From: Deltaproteobacteria bacterium
GTDB taxonomy: Bacteria > Myxococcota_A > UBA9160 > SZUA-336
Direction of reading: 5' to 3'
Length of the DNA stretch: 64,000 nucleotides
NCBI GenBank assembly: GCA_029261925.1
Contig: JAJDAJ010000093.1
Location: forward strand, 23,139-87,138
Position 1 is the stretch's first letter. Each line of letters starts with the position of its first letter. The notes under the pieces were generated by a model. It did not search any database. It was not told the DNA's origin and saw only the letters and a program-made list of their open reading frames with translations. A program made the translations under genes and the position numbers. Below, piece after piece: positions 36,362-45,798 of this stretch.

Positions 36362-39007
36362 TCACGGGCTTGGGTACTCCGCGCAGTATGCCGGAGCCCC
36401 GAAGATCTTCGCGTTCACTCCGAGGATGTCGCTCACGTTGCAGAGCGCATCCTCGTTGGTGTCACAGAGCGGACTGGCGGTCTCTTGCCCGAAGATGGCG
36501 CTGACGATCGCGAGGATGTCGACGATGTCCACCCTGCCGTCACCGTTCTGATCTCCACACTCGCACGCATTCCCGATGCCGTTGCCATCGGAATCAGCGT
36601 TGTCGGCGGACGCGTGGTCGGCGCACAGGTCGCAGCTGTCTCCGATCAGATCGACATCGCGGTCGTCCTGGTCCTCGTTGAAGTCGACCGGGCAGTTGTC
36701 GAGCGTGTCCGTCCACCCGTCGCCGTCATCATCCGGGTCGCAGACGTTACCCAGTCCGTCCATGTCGTCGTCGTCCTGCTCGGGGTTCCCGGCATTCATG
36801 CAGTTGTCGACCACGTCTGCGTGGCCGTCGAGGTCCACGTCGCAGGGATCGGCGCTTCCGATCCAGGCATCGATGACCGAGGTTCCCTGAGCATCGACCA
36901 GGCTCTTGGCGAGAGGGGGCATGGCGCCCAGACCCAGCGCGTGGGCGCGAAGGGAGAGCACGGAACTCTCCGGTGCCCCGGGGGTCACGAGCGTCGCGCC
37001 GCTCACGCCCAGGTCGCCGAGATCGGGTGCCACGTTGCAGAGAGTCATTGGAGCTTCGAAGCGCAGGTCGATGGCCGCCACCGTCGGCCCTCCGGGCTGG
37101 TGGCAGTTCGCGCAGTTCGCGTCCATGTAGGCCTTGGCGCGGACTCCCGCCTGCACGGTGCCGTCCAGGAGATCCGGCAGCGCTGGGTGGTCGCTGGCCG
37201 GCGATCCCAGGGGCTCATCGAACATCCCGATGGCGTCCAGGGTGGCGAGCTGGCTGGCAAGGAGACCCGTCGACGGATACAGGAAGTCGCGGTTCATCTG
37301 CGTGGTCTTGGGACCGAGGGCCCGGCTGGCCGCCTCCGTGTGACAGCCCAGACACTGCGGTCGGCTGGGGTACGACCAGGTCTGGCCGCCGGCCAAGAGC
37401 CGCGCCTTGCCAGCGGGAAGCAGAGTGGCCGCGGTCTGTTCCTCGTTCCACTCGTAGGTGTAGCCCGCCCATCGGCCATCGTCGTGGTGGATCAGGAAGC
37501 GGGTCTCGATGAGCTGGTCGTCGATGCTGAAGTTCTTGATCAGCACCGTGCCTTCCGGGAGGTCCCAGTCTCCGTTTGCGAGGATCTCGATCGTCTCTCC
37601 GTCGGGCAGCGCGAGCCAGCGCTGCTTGGCCGCGCCGTCGGACCACAACGGCATGTTCACATCGAAGGGGATCACGCCGGACGCCGGTACGAGCGGGCTG
37701 AGGCTGTCGAAGCATCCGGTATCGGCCAGCGTCTGGGGGAAGTCCGTGGGTGGCGCCGGCTCGGCCCTGACGATCCTGGCCAGCGCCCCGTCTCGCAGGG
37801 CGATGATCTCGCCGTCGGCGTCTTCCGCGAAGTTCCGGATGGCGCCGACTCCGGAGATCAACAGCTCCGGGCTGGGGGCGCCGAGCTCGTCATGGAACAG
37901 GCCCCAGATGTTGCTGAGCGTGTCGCCGTAGATCAGCGTTCCCTCCAGCTCGGGAATCGCGCTGCCGCGATAGACGAATCCCGCGATCGCGGTGCGCATC
38001 TCTCCGCCCGGCAGCGAGTAGTGGACGTGTTCGACGACCGGTGAGATGAAGCTGGGGTTGTTGCAGCCGCTTCCCAGGCAGACGCTTCCCTCGAGGGGCG
38101 GCCAGCCATAGTTGCCCCCCTTTTCGATCAGGTTGATCTCCTCGCGCACGGTGCTTCCGACATCGCCAGCCCACAGCTCGCCGGTCCCGCGGTCGAAGTG
38201 GAAGCTCCATGGATTCCGCAGTCCCCAGGCATAGAGCTCGGGCGCGCCGCCTCCGCTCGCAAAGGGGTTGTCGGGAGGGATGGCGTACGGTGTACCCCCA
38301 TCCACGTCCAGTCGAACGATGCCGCCGAGGATCGTGCTCGTGTCCTGTGCGTTGGGATTGCCGTAGGGGTTGGAGCCCTCGCCGAGGCTGACGTAGAGAT
38401 AGCCATCGGGGCCAAACGCGACACTGCCGCCCTGGTGGTGACGATCGGGTTGCGGAACCGCGAGGAGGTTGAGCTCGCTCTGTCGATCCAGCGTCAGCCC
38501 ACCGTCGAATGACGTGTACCGGTTGACGTACAGGGTGAGGACCGTACCAGCAACGATGGGGCCCGCGGTGAAGCTCACGTAGGCATGGCCGTTGTTTGCG
38601 AAGTCGGGATGGAGGGCAATACCGAGTACACCGGCTTCGCTCGAGATCTCCACGACATCGCTCAGATCGAGCAGGGTGGTGATGCTGGGACTGGAGCCAG
38701 GGTTGTCGAGGACCGTGAACAGCAGGCCGATATCGTCGGGTCGCCAGTTTTCTCCCTTGAGGGTCAGGTACCAGCGCCCGGGATCGGTCGGCGACGGGAC
38801 AGCCGATGTGGTGCTCGTGAATCCCTGCCCGTTGAAGATGTTCTCGAGGGCGAGGTTGATGCTGGCCACGGGAGCCGGTGGGTCCGGCGCCAGGCAGGTG
38901 GTGTTGGGCGGGCGTGCAGGCAGACCCGATAGCGGGGCGCCGGCTCGCCCCGTCGGGCCCGTCAGAATCACCAGTACAGCTGCAATCGAGATGAGATCTG
39001 TTCGCAT
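36362..39007 (-). CDS. Secreted glucose/sorbosone dehydrogenase-like protein with two heme c motifs, TSP3 repeats and a dockerin-like tail
   Basis: An 881-residue, multi-domain exported protein. After a signal peptide (residues 1-22), residues about 45-410 form a PQQ-type glucose/sorbosone dehydrogenase propeller (RHHQGGSVAFGPDGYLYVSLG, NYGWPPLEGS). A region to about 715 contains two heme c motifs, CLGCH (552-556) and CANCH (632-636), as in SO_2930-type proteins. Residues 722-815 are thrombospondin type 3 Ca-binding repeats (DPDDDGDGWTDTLDNCP), and 816-870 are two dockerin-like Ca loops (DQNGDGRVDIVDIL and DTNEDALCNVSDIL). The ATG at 39007 is preferred over GTG 39019. Likely located at the outer surface; electron acceptor unknown. 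Confidence 0.9.
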   Translation of the reverse strand: MRTDLISIAAVLVILTGPTGRAGAPLSGLPARPPNTTCLAPDPPAPVASINLALENIFNGQGFTSTTSAVPSPTDPGRWYLTLKGENWRPDDIGLLFTVLDNPGSSPSITTLLDLSDVVEISSEAGVLGIALHPDFANNGHAYVSFTAGPIVAGTVLTLYVNRYTSFDGGLTLDRQSELNLLAVPQPDRHHQGGSVAFGPDGYLYVSLGEGSNPYGNPNAQDTSTILGGIVRLDVDGGTPYAIPPDNPFASGGGAPELYAWGLRNPWSFHFDRGTGELWAGDVGSTVREEINLIEKGGNYGWPPLEGSVCLGSGCNNPSFISPVVEHVHYSLPGGEMRTAIAGFVYRGSAIPELEGTLIYGDTLSNIWGLFHDELGAPSPELLISGVGAIRNFAEDADGEIIALRDGALARIVRAEPAPPTDFPQTLADTGCFDSLSPLVPASGVIPFDVNMPLWSDGAAKQRWLALPDGETIEILANGDWDLPEGTVLIKNFSIDDQLIETRFLIHHDDGRWAGYTYEWNEEQTAATLLPAGKARLLAGGQTWSYPSRPQCLGCHTEAASRALGPKTTQMNRDFLYPSTGLLASQLATLDAIGMFDEPLGSPASDHPALPDLLDGTVQAGVRAKAYMDANCANCHQPGGPTVAAIDLRFEAPMTLCNVAPDLGDLGVSGATLVTPGAPESSVLSLRAHALGLGAMPPLAKSLVDAQGTSVIDAWIGSADPCDVDLDGHADVVDNCMNAGNPEQDDDDMDGLGNVCDPDDDGDGWTDTLDNCPVDFNEDQDDRDVDLIGDSCDLCADHASADNADSDGNGIGNACECGDQNGDGRVDIVDILAIVSAIFGQETASPLCDTNEDALCNVSDILGVNAKIFGAPAYCAEYPSP

Positions 39008-39088
39008 GGCAGTCGGCACCCGCTGGCAGGCATGGGCCAGAGATGACCCTACATGAATCCACCTGCTCGATCCCCGGTATATTCGACT

Positions 39089-39114
39089 CCTGCCGAGCTG
39101 CTTCGAGCGGCAGG
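39089..39114 (-). terminator. Imperfect hairpin between the GSDH-like and sulfotransferase genes
   Basis: CCTGCC (39089-39094) pairs with GGCAGG (39109-39114), and the inner GCT/AGC adds three pairs beyond a two-base bulge. It lies about 100 bases downstream of the sulfotransferase stop and 80 bases upstream of the secreted dehydrogenase start, on the same minus-strand direction. It could end the sulfotransferase message. There is no following U-run, so this is only a possible terminator. Confidence 0.3.
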
Positions 39115-39210
39115 GTCGGTGGAGCCGCCGTACTCGCTCGGAAACGTGCGAGCGGGTTTCCCCGGAGAAGCGCTCGGGTCAGGCGTTCGACCCTCCGCTC
39201 CCCGGCTGCT

Positions 39211-40362
39211 CTACAGCAGCGACGCGAAGCGCGCCCGGTAGGCACCGAAGTGCCCGGCCAGGGCCTCGTCGGTGACCCCGAAGCTCCCGGGCTCGGGCCT
39301 CGACGGGGTCTCGCGCCGACGGTGGGTTGCCCACCAGTCGCGCATCCGCTGCTCCGTGTCGGCCGTGAGATCCCGGCCCAGCCAGCCATACAGCTTGCGG
39401 ATCTGCGCGATGGGATCGGCCTGGAAGGCGGCGAAGCCGATGTCGAGGAACTTCTCCTCCCGGCCCGCCGACCGGAAGGCCAGGCACCGGTCCAGGGCAA
39501 CGGCCCACTGCGTCATGTTGAGCTCGCCGACCTCGACCGGGTCGAGGGATTCGTTTCCGGCCGCACCGAGGGTGCAGTACACGTCCGACACCGACGGCAG
39601 CACCTTCGCCGGGTCCCGGTGTGTCATCAGGTAGCGCGCCTCGGGGAAGACCTTCTCGAACGCGTCCAGGAAGAGCGTGTGGCTGGGACTCTTGAGCTGC
39701 CAGCGGCCGGGCCCCGAGCGCCACTGGAGCAGCTGGAGCACGCGCCGCTCGTAGCGGTAGGTCGAAACCATGTCGCAGTCGAGGAGCCACCGGGCGTACG
39801 AGGGGAGCCGTCCCATCGACAGATACACCTGGGACGTGAACTCGAGCGACAGCAGGTCGTGGTCCTCCATCGGTCCCGTCGCCGACTGGGGCAGCATCGA
39901 GCGGAGACGGGGCGCGACCGCGTCCATCGCGGTGACCGTGTCCTCCGCGGCGGCGATGCGGGCCCGGTCGTCCGCGGGCGATACCCCCGGCGGCGGGCAC
40001 GGCTTCGACGCCTCCCACATGCGCAGCGACCGGACGGCTGCGTCCTCGCCCAGCAGGTGCGCCAGGGCGGTCGATCCCGTGCGGGGTAGCCCGACGCCGA
40101 GCAGCTCGACCTGGACCTCCTCGTCGGCGATCCCGGGCTGGCGGGCGAACCAGTCCTCGATCTCCAGGCGGTTGACGAGGGTCCGCTGGATCGAGTCGAG
40201 GAGTGCGCCCTTGCCGTGGTCGTTGAACCGCGCCTCGGTCAGCGCCGATCGCAGCAGGACCTCCAGGCCCTCTCTCCAGCTGTCCCCGCCGAGGTCGTCC
40301 AGCCCCGTCTTCGCCCGGGCGCGGTCGACGAGCCCGGCCAGCAGGGCGCTCGCCTCGCTCAC
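39211..40362 (-). CDS. Sulfotransferase family protein
   Basis: A 383-residue PAPS-dependent sulfotransferase-fold protein. The 5'-phosphosulfate loop is GLPRTGSTALAHLL at residues 91-104, and the 3'-phosphate-binding element THRDPAKVLPS is at 247-257; a QLKSPSHTLFLDAF segment near 222-235 follows the usual catalytic core. It resembles the actinobacterial Stf3-like/LPS sulfotransferase family. The GTG start at 40362 overlaps the stop of the upstream gene by four bases (GTGA), which fixes the start and implies translational coupling. The acceptor (sterol, lipid or sugar) is unknown. Confidence 0.9.
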   Translation of the reverse strand: MSEASALLAGLVDRARAKTGLDDLGGDSWREGLEVLLRSALTEARFNDHGKGALLDSIQRTLVNRLEIEDWFARQPGIADEEVQVELLGVGLPRTGSTALAHLLGEDAAVRSLRMWEASKPCPPPGVSPADDRARIAAAEDTVTAMDAVAPRLRSMLPQSATGPMEDHDLLSLEFTSQVYLSMGRLPSYARWLLDCDMVSTYRYERRVLQLLQWRSGPGRWQLKSPSHTLFLDAFEKVFPEARYLMTHRDPAKVLPSVSDVYCTLGAAGNESLDPVEVGELNMTQWAVALDRCLAFRSAGREEKFLDIGFAAFQADPIAQIRKLYGWLGRDLTADTEQRMRDWWATHRRRETPSRPEPGSFGVTDEALAGHFGAYRARFASLL

Positions 40363-41399
40363 GGCCGCTGGACCTGTTCGGGCAACGACGAGCGCTCGAG
40401 CATGCCGTTGGCCGACTCTCCGTCCCAGGTGTAGCGGGCGATGCACTGCTGCAGGATCGGGAAGTCTGCGCTCTCGGTGACGGGGATGGCGTGGAAGCTG
40501 GCCAGCTGCGTCTCCCCGTGGATCCGCACCGTGCCCCGCTCGGTCTCGAGCACCACGGAGACGTCCTCGCCCCGCGCCTGCATCCGTCGCAGCCACGGCG
40601 CGTCCACGACCCGGGCCGGGACGAGCCCGCCGTCACCCTCGAAGACGAACCCCTCGTTGTACGTGGGCTTCCCGTCCGAACGCGGTGGGTACACGAGGTG
40701 GCCGAACGCTTTGCCGCCCGGGAAGACCGCCGATTGCCAGACGTGACCCCAGAATCGCGCGAGCCGCCGGACCCCCATGCGACGGATGCGCAGGCCCCCG
40801 CCGTTCAGCGGATACGCCTTTCCGTCGACGGTGAACGTCCCGGTGGCCCTGAAGAGCTGCTCGAAACGCGGGCCGCCGATCAGGATTCCCTCCTCCTGCT
40901 CGGCCATCACCCGGGCCGCCTCGCCCCGGAGCGCGCCGTTCTCCCACGGGGGCACGGCGGATCGCAGGTCGACCTCGAGCGCGACCGGAACCCGCCCGCT
41001 GCGGGGCGGCTGCTCGCCGGCGATCTGCGCCTCGACGGTCGTGGCCACTGCCGCTCCCTCGAGCCGCATGCGCCAGTGCACGAAGGGCTCCACCAGCTCG
41101 AACGACAGCGGGCCCGCGCCGAGCACGCGGGCCCTGCCGTCGGCGCCCCTGGAATCGTGCACCGCTCCGGGCTCGAAGATCGTGAGCAGGCGACCGTCGG
41201 CCAGCGCGATGTTGCACTGCACGTCGTGGGTGCTCCACTGATCGCCGACGGCCTCGATGCCGATCCGGGGCATGCCGAACTCGACCCCGTCGTCCCACAT
41301 CCAGACGTTCACCGAATCGCGCATGTCCGGGTCGTCGGGCTGCTGCGCCAGGACGAACTCGCGCGCCGCTTCGAGACCCCCGGAAAGATCGACCGCCAT
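40359..41399 (-). CDS. Lipocalin-fold, CrtC/AttH-like protein of unknown function
   Basis: A 346-residue beta-rich protein that looks like the two-lipocalin-domain fold of CrtC hydratase/AttH-type proteins, from the regular strand pattern and motifs such as DSVNVWMWDDGVEFGMPRIG and RRLARFWGHVWQSAVFPGG. No catalytic residue can be assigned. Its stop codon overlaps the GTG of the sulfotransferase, so the two are a coupled pair, suggesting that it modifies or presents the sulfotransferase substrate. GGGAGGTGCTCG precedes the ATG. Alternative assignment: an uncharacterised tyrosine-rich lipid-binding protein. Function is not known. Confidence 0.6.
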   Translation of the reverse strand: MAVDLSGGLEAAREFVLAQQPDDPDMRDSVNVWMWDDGVEFGMPRIGIEAVGDQWSTHDVQCNIALADGRLLTIFEPGAVHDSRGADGRARVLGAGPLSFELVEPFVHWRMRLEGAAVATTVEAQIAGEQPPRSGRVPVALEVDLRSAVPPWENGALRGEAARVMAEQEEGILIGGPRFEQLFRATGTFTVDGKAYPLNGGGLRIRRMGVRRLARFWGHVWQSAVFPGGKAFGHLVYPPRSDGKPTYNEGFVFEGDGGLVPARVVDAPWLRRMQARGEDVSVVLETERGTVRIHGETQLASFHAIPVTESADFPILQQCIARYTWDGESANGMLERSSLPEQVQRP

Positions 41400-41645
41400 C
41401 GAGCACCTCCCTCGTCTTGCCGCACTATAGGCCGGCTCGAAGCGACCTGGCCCTCGGGCGGGGTCGGGCTCGCGGCTCGAGCATGCGGGTCGGACCCGTC
41501 CTTGAGCGCAGTGGCGGCCCCTGGCAAGATGGTGCACGCGTGGCCACGGGCCGGGGCCCGTGATCCCTTCACGCGACCGGCGAGCGCACCCGCAGCACGC
41601 CCCCCGCAATCACGAGCCAGGCTCACCGCCGGGAAGGCCCGAAGC

Positions 41646-43724
41646 ATGCAACGGATCGCGACCATCGCTCTCCTGGCCTTCTGCCTCCTGCCCGCCTGCG
41701 CTCCGGCGCCCGGGCGGCCCGTTCCGCGTGTCGGCGCCGCGGATCCCGTGAACTGGCCGGCACCCGGCGGCGGAGCGGACGAGAGCAGCTACAGCGCGCT
41801 CGACCAGATCCGGCCGGGCAACGTGGGCGAGCTCGGGCTGTCGTCGTCGCTTGACCTCGAGGGCGAGGCCTCCCTCGAGGCGACTCCCCTGGCGGTCGAC
41901 GGCGTGCTGTACTTCACGGGCAGCTACGCGGCGGTGTACGCGGTCGATGCGGTCTCGGGAAGACTGCTGTGGAAGCACGACCCGCAGACCTGGAAGCACG
42001 CCCCGGAGAGGATGCACTTCGGCATGCCGGTGAATCGCGGCGCTGCCTACGCGGACGGGCGCGTGTTCGCGGCCGCGCTCGACGGGCGGCTGTTCGCGCT
42101 GGACGCGAGGACCGGGGAGGAGATCTGGGTCGCCGAGACGATCGAGCCGGGACGCTTCAACACCAGCACGGGGGCGCCCCGCACCTTCGACGGCAAGGTG
42201 ATCATCGGCAACGGGGGCGCCGATTTCGGCCAGCGCGGCTTCGTGACGGCGTACGACGCCGCCACGGGCGAGCGGCTGTGGCGCTTCTACACGGTGCCCG
42301 GCAGTCCCGAGGAGAACGCGGGCGATCCGGCGATGGAACGCGCGGCGGCGACGTGGACCGGGAAGTACTGGAACACGGGCACGGGTGGCACGGTGTGGAA
42401 CGGGATGACGTACGACCCGGAGCTCGACCGCATCTATCTCGGCACGGGAAACGGCGGTCCGTACGACGTTGCCAGGCGCAGCCCCGGGGACGGCGACAAC
42501 CTCTACCTCGCCTCGATCGTGGCGCTGGATGCGGACAGCGGCGAGTACGTCTGGCACTACCAGATGAACCCGCGCGAGGCGTGGGACTACAAGTGCACCG
42601 CGAACATGATCGCGACCACGCTCACGATCGACGGCGAGCCGAGCAGGGTGCTGATGCAGGCGCCGACGAACGGTTTCTTCTACGTGCTGGACCGCGAGAC
42701 GGGCAAGCTCATCTCCGCGGAGAAGATCGGCAAGGTCACCTGGGCCGAGCGCATCGACCTGGAGACCGGCCGGCCCGTGGAGCGGGAGAACATCCGCTAC
42801 GAGACGGGCGAGGCGCTGTTCTGGCCGGGCGTCCTGGGCGCGCACAACTTCCAGGCGATGTCCTACAGCCCGCGGACGGGCCTCGTCTACATCCCCTACA
42901 TGCAGCTGGGCACGCGCTTCTACCGGGGCGTGAAGCCGCCGCACTTCTCGGTCGACGGGCTGAGTGTGGAGCACGTGCGGGCCGATGAGGACGACGCGAG
43001 GGGCAAGCTGATCGCGTGGGACCCGGTCGAGCAGAAGGCGCGCTGGAAGGTGAGCCAGGACACGATGTGGAACGGCGGCACGCTGGCGACGGCCGGTGAT
43101 CTGGTCTTCCAGGGCACCGCCGACGGATACTTCTCGGCCCACGACGCGACCACGGGGAAGCGGCTCTGGCGCTTCGATGCGGGCCTCGGGATCATCGGAG
43201 CTCCGAGCAGCTACTCGGTCAACGGCAAGCAGTACGTCTCGGTGCTGGTCGGATACGGCGGATCCGCGGCGGTGATGAGCAGCTTCCTGGACGCGGGCTG
43301 GCGCTACGGCGCACAGCCGCGGAGGCTGCTGACCTTCACGCTGGGCGGCGACGAGGAGCTCCCGCCCTCGCCTCCGGCGGACATGACGGTGTACGCGGTC
43401 GACGATCCCTCGATCGAGATCGACGAGGCCGACGTCGACGCGGGGCGAACGCTGTACGTCTCGTGCACCTCGTGCCACGGCCTCGAGCTGAACTCGGCGG
43501 GGGCTCCCGGGCCCGACCTGCGCGAGTCCGTGATCGCCCTGCACGAGGAGGGCCTGTGGACGCTGCTGCAGGAGGGCACGCTGATGTCGCGCGGGATGCC
43601 GCGCTTCGAGACGCTCACGCGCGAGCAGGTGCGGCAGCTCCACGCCTACATCCGCGCCGGGGCCCGCGAGGCGCTCGGCACGCGCGAGCCGTCGGGCGCG
43701 GGCGCCGGCTCCGCACGTTTCTGA
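41646..43724 (+). CDS. PQQ- and heme-dependent alcohol dehydrogenase lacking the vicinal disulfide, lipoprotein
   Basis: A 692-residue periplasmic quinohemoprotein. The lipobox is LLAFCLLPAC (Cys at residue 19). Propeller blades match the paralogue at 34204, including [21 protein letters not shown] and the WDY motif with Asp314. A cytochrome c motif CTSCH is at 607-611. At the position of the paralogue's adjacent cysteines ([11 protein letters not shown]) this protein reads R-M-H-F-G-M-P-V-N-R-G, so both cysteines are replaced (Phe125-Gly126). The vicinal disulfide is thought to shield PQQ semiquinone, so cofactor use may differ. The ATG follows GGGAAGG. Confidence 0.92.
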   Translation: MQRIATIALLAFCLLPACAPAPGRPVPRVGAADPVNWPAPGGGADESSYSALDQIRPGNVGELGLSSSLDLEGEASLEATPLAVDGVLYFTGSYAAVYAVDAVSGRLLWKHDPQTWKHAPERMHFGMPVNRGAAYADGRVFAAALDGRLFALDARTGEEIWVAETIEPGRFNTSTGAPRTFDGKVIIGNGGADFGQRGFVTAYDAATGERLWRFYTVPGSPEENAGDPAMERAAATWTGKYWNTGTGGTVWNGMTYDPELDRIYLGTGNGGPYDVARRSPGDGDNLYLASIVALDADSGEYVWHYQMNPREAWDYKCTANMIATTLTIDGEPSRVLMQAPTNGFFYVLDRETGKLISAEKIGKVTWAERIDLETGRPVERENIRYETGEALFWPGVLGAHNFQAMSYSPRTGLVYIPYMQLGTRFYRGVKPPHFSVDGLSVEHVRADEDDARGKLIAWDPVEQKARWKVSQDTMWNGGTLATAGDLVFQGTADGYFSAHDATTGKRLWRFDAGLGIIGAPSSYSVNGKQYVSVLVGYGGSAAVMSSFLDAGWRYGAQPRRLLTFTLGGDEELPPSPPADMTVYAVDDPSIEIDEADVDAGRTLYVSCTSCHGLELNSAGAPGPDLRESVIALHEEGLWTLLQEGTLMSRGMPRFETLTREQVRQLHAYIRAGAREALGTREPSGAGAGSARF

Positions 43725-43760
43725 GCAGCCGGTACCCTCGCTGTTCGGCCGCGGCTCGCG

Positions 43761-45050
43761 CTACGCGGCGCGCGGCGCCGGGGGCCCCGCTCTCGGCGTG
43801 ATCTCCAGGTGCAGCTCCTGCAGGCCGCGCAGCAGGTAGGTGGGCTCGTAGGCGTAGCGGCGCGCGCCCGCGGGACCGTGCCTGGCCTCCGAGACGCGGA
43901 GATCCTCCGTGTGGTCGAACAGGCGCTCCAGGCAGATGCGTCCCTCGGCGCGCGCGAGCGGAGCGCCCGCGCAGGAGTGAATGCCGCGCGAGAAGGACAG
44001 GTGCTCGCGCGCGCCGGCGCGGTCCGGCAGGAGCTCGTCGGGATCCTCGAAGCGCCGCGGATCGCGGTTGATGGCGCCGATGAGCAGCATGACCGTCGTG
44101 CCCGGCGCGACGTCGAGGTCGCCGACCTTCACCGGCACGCGCGCGACACGGAAGCCGCATTTCACCGGCGGGTCGACGCGCAGCACCTCCTCGAGGTAGT
44201 TCGGGATCAGATCGCGCTCTCCCCGCAGCCGCTCCTGCAGGTCCGGGCGCTCGGCGAGGAAGCGGAGCGCAGCGCTGATCAGCCGGGCGCTCGTGTCCTG
44301 ACCCGCGGTGAACAGGAACTGGGTCAGCCTGACGACGTCGGCGATCGATGGCGTCGTCCCGTCCGGGAAGCGCGCGAGCGCCAGCGCGCTCAGGCCGTCC
44401 GTGCGCGGATCCTGCCGGCGCTCCTCGACGTACCGGGTGAAGTACCTCCCCAGGAACTCCAGCGGGTCGTGGGCGAGCTCCTGCGTGTCACCGATCTGAG
44501 CCGGAACGAGAGCGTAGTTCTCGCAGAACTCCCTGTGATCCTCCTCCGGGACACCGAGCAGATCCGCGATCACCATGACCGTGAAGGGTCGCGCCAGGGC
44601 GGAGATCACCTCGAAGCTGCCACACCCGGAGAACGCGCCGATCTGCCGGTCGGCCAGGCGCCACATGAAGTCCTCGTTCCGCTTCAGGCGCTTCGGGGTG
44701 ATCAGGCCCGTGAGCAGCGACCGGTAGGCCGTGTGCTCCGGCCGGTCGCGGGTGACGAGCCAGTCGCCATACACGATCTGGTCGCGGTACTCCTCGATCT
44801 GCGGGCCGATGTCGTGGCGGTCCGGCGTGAACGGGAGCGGGGGAATCGGACCGCTCGGCGCGTTGATCGCGGAGAAGTGGTCGCTGTCGCGATAGACGGC
44901 CAGGGCTTCCTCGTGGCCCGTGACCACCACGACGCCATGGTGGGGCTCGCGGACGACCGGGCCCTGTGCCCGGAGACGCGCGTAGTACGGAAGCGGATCC
45001 TCCACGAGGGAGGCGTCGGTGAACCAGTCGGCGGCGTCATGAAGCGTCAT
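43761..45050 (-). CDS. Cytochrome P450
   Basis: A 429-residue P450 with TAGQDTSAR in the I-helix, EEVLR as ExxR, and FSRGIHSCAGAPLAR with heme ligand Cys360. The I-helix carries Q-D-T where most class-I P450s have G/A-x-D/E-T, a variant seen in the CYP107/CYP105-like group. The ATG at 45050 is followed by TLHDAADWFTD; an in-frame ATG at 45119 adds low-complexity residues. It is convergent with the PQQ dehydrogenase. No ferredoxin partner gene is close. Confidence 0.9.
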   Translation of the reverse strand: MTLHDAADWFTDASLVEDPLPYYARLRAQGPVVREPHHGVVVVTGHEEALAVYRDSDHFSAINAPSGPIPPLPFTPDRHDIGPQIEEYRDQIVYGDWLVTRDRPEHTAYRSLLTGLITPKRLKRNEDFMWRLADRQIGAFSGCGSFEVISALARPFTVMVIADLLGVPEEDHREFCENYALVPAQIGDTQELAHDPLEFLGRYFTRYVEERRQDPRTDGLSALALARFPDGTTPSIADVVRLTQFLFTAGQDTSARLISAALRFLAERPDLQERLRGERDLIPNYLEEVLRVDPPVKCGFRVARVPVKVGDLDVAPGTTVMLLIGAINRDPRRFEDPDELLPDRAGAREHLSFSRGIHSCAGAPLARAEGRICLERLFDHTEDLRVSEARHGPAGARRYAYEPTYLLRGLQELHLEITPRAGPPAPRAA

Positions 45051-45243
45051 CCTGGACGAGCCTCGCTCGTGGCCTCGTGTCGGGTCAAGCGGGGATGCCG
45101 CGCGCGGCCGGCCCCGCACGGGACCGCCCCGGATCGCGGACGTCGGTGTCGTGCGGCGCGACGCCGGGGCCCGCCGGAAGCTGGCGGGCAGCAGGCGTGC
45201 GGACGCGCGGGCTACACTCGACGCTCACGTCGAGGGGAGGGCC

Positions 45244-45732
45244 ATGAGCGGATCGACCGGCGGGGTCGTGCACACGGAAGTCATGCAGCTCCGCGCCACG
45301 CCCGCGCAGGTCCGGGAGTTCATCATGACGCCGGAGCGCATCCTGGACTACTACCCGGATCCGCAGGAGGGCGGCGTCCTCGAGCCGGGCAGGGCCATCT
45401 ACTGCCGCGGTGGGGCCGGCGTCTCGCTGCTGGAGCGGATCGAGCCGGAGTGCACCGAGAGCTGTGTGGTGATCAAGGTGACGACGGCCATCGGCCTCGA
45501 GGCGCCGTATACACGGGAGCGGATCGAGTCGCACGCCACGTTCACCATGGTCGAGGACTGGGAGCTCGCGGCGAGCGGGACCGGTACCACGCTCACGAAG
45601 ACCTGGCGAGACGTGACCGCGACCGCCCCGGCCCCGTTTCCCCTCGAGGATGCCGTGCGACAGGGCGCGATTCACGAGAGCGATGCGCTCATCCAGGGCT
45701 GGAGCAGGGCGGCGCAGCAGCCGGCGAGCTGA
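45244..45732 (+). CDS. SRPBCC/START-like family protein
   Basis: A 162-residue protein with the helix-grip fold of polyketide cyclase/START-like proteins: VHTEVMQLRATPAQVREFIMT at the N-terminus, strand pattern ESHATFTMVEDWELAASGTGTTLTKTW in the second half and a long C-terminal helix. Such proteins bind hydrophobic ligands or act as cyclases/dehydratases. GAGGGGAGGGCC precedes the ATG at 45244. It is divergent from the P450 (about 190 bases apart). No active site can be identified; function unknown. Confidence 0.7.
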   Translation: MSGSTGGVVHTEVMQLRATPAQVREFIMTPERILDYYPDPQEGGVLEPGRAIYCRGGAGVSLLERIEPECTESCVVIKVTTAIGLEAPYTRERIESHATFTMVEDWELAASGTGTTLTKTWRDVTATAPAPFPLEDAVRQGAIHESDALIQGWSRAAQQPAS

Positions 45733-45798
45733 CGCGACGTCCCCGATCCCCGCTCCCAGTCGGGCCCGCGGCCTCGAGGGCTTGCCCGCTCCGGGAGC

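Noticed and set aside
41610..43643. Open minus-strand frame of about 677 codons opposite the second PQQ dehydrogenase
   Set aside because: Antisense shadow: no recognisable motif, whereas the plus strand encodes a lipoprotein quinohemoprotein with PQQ and heme motifs.
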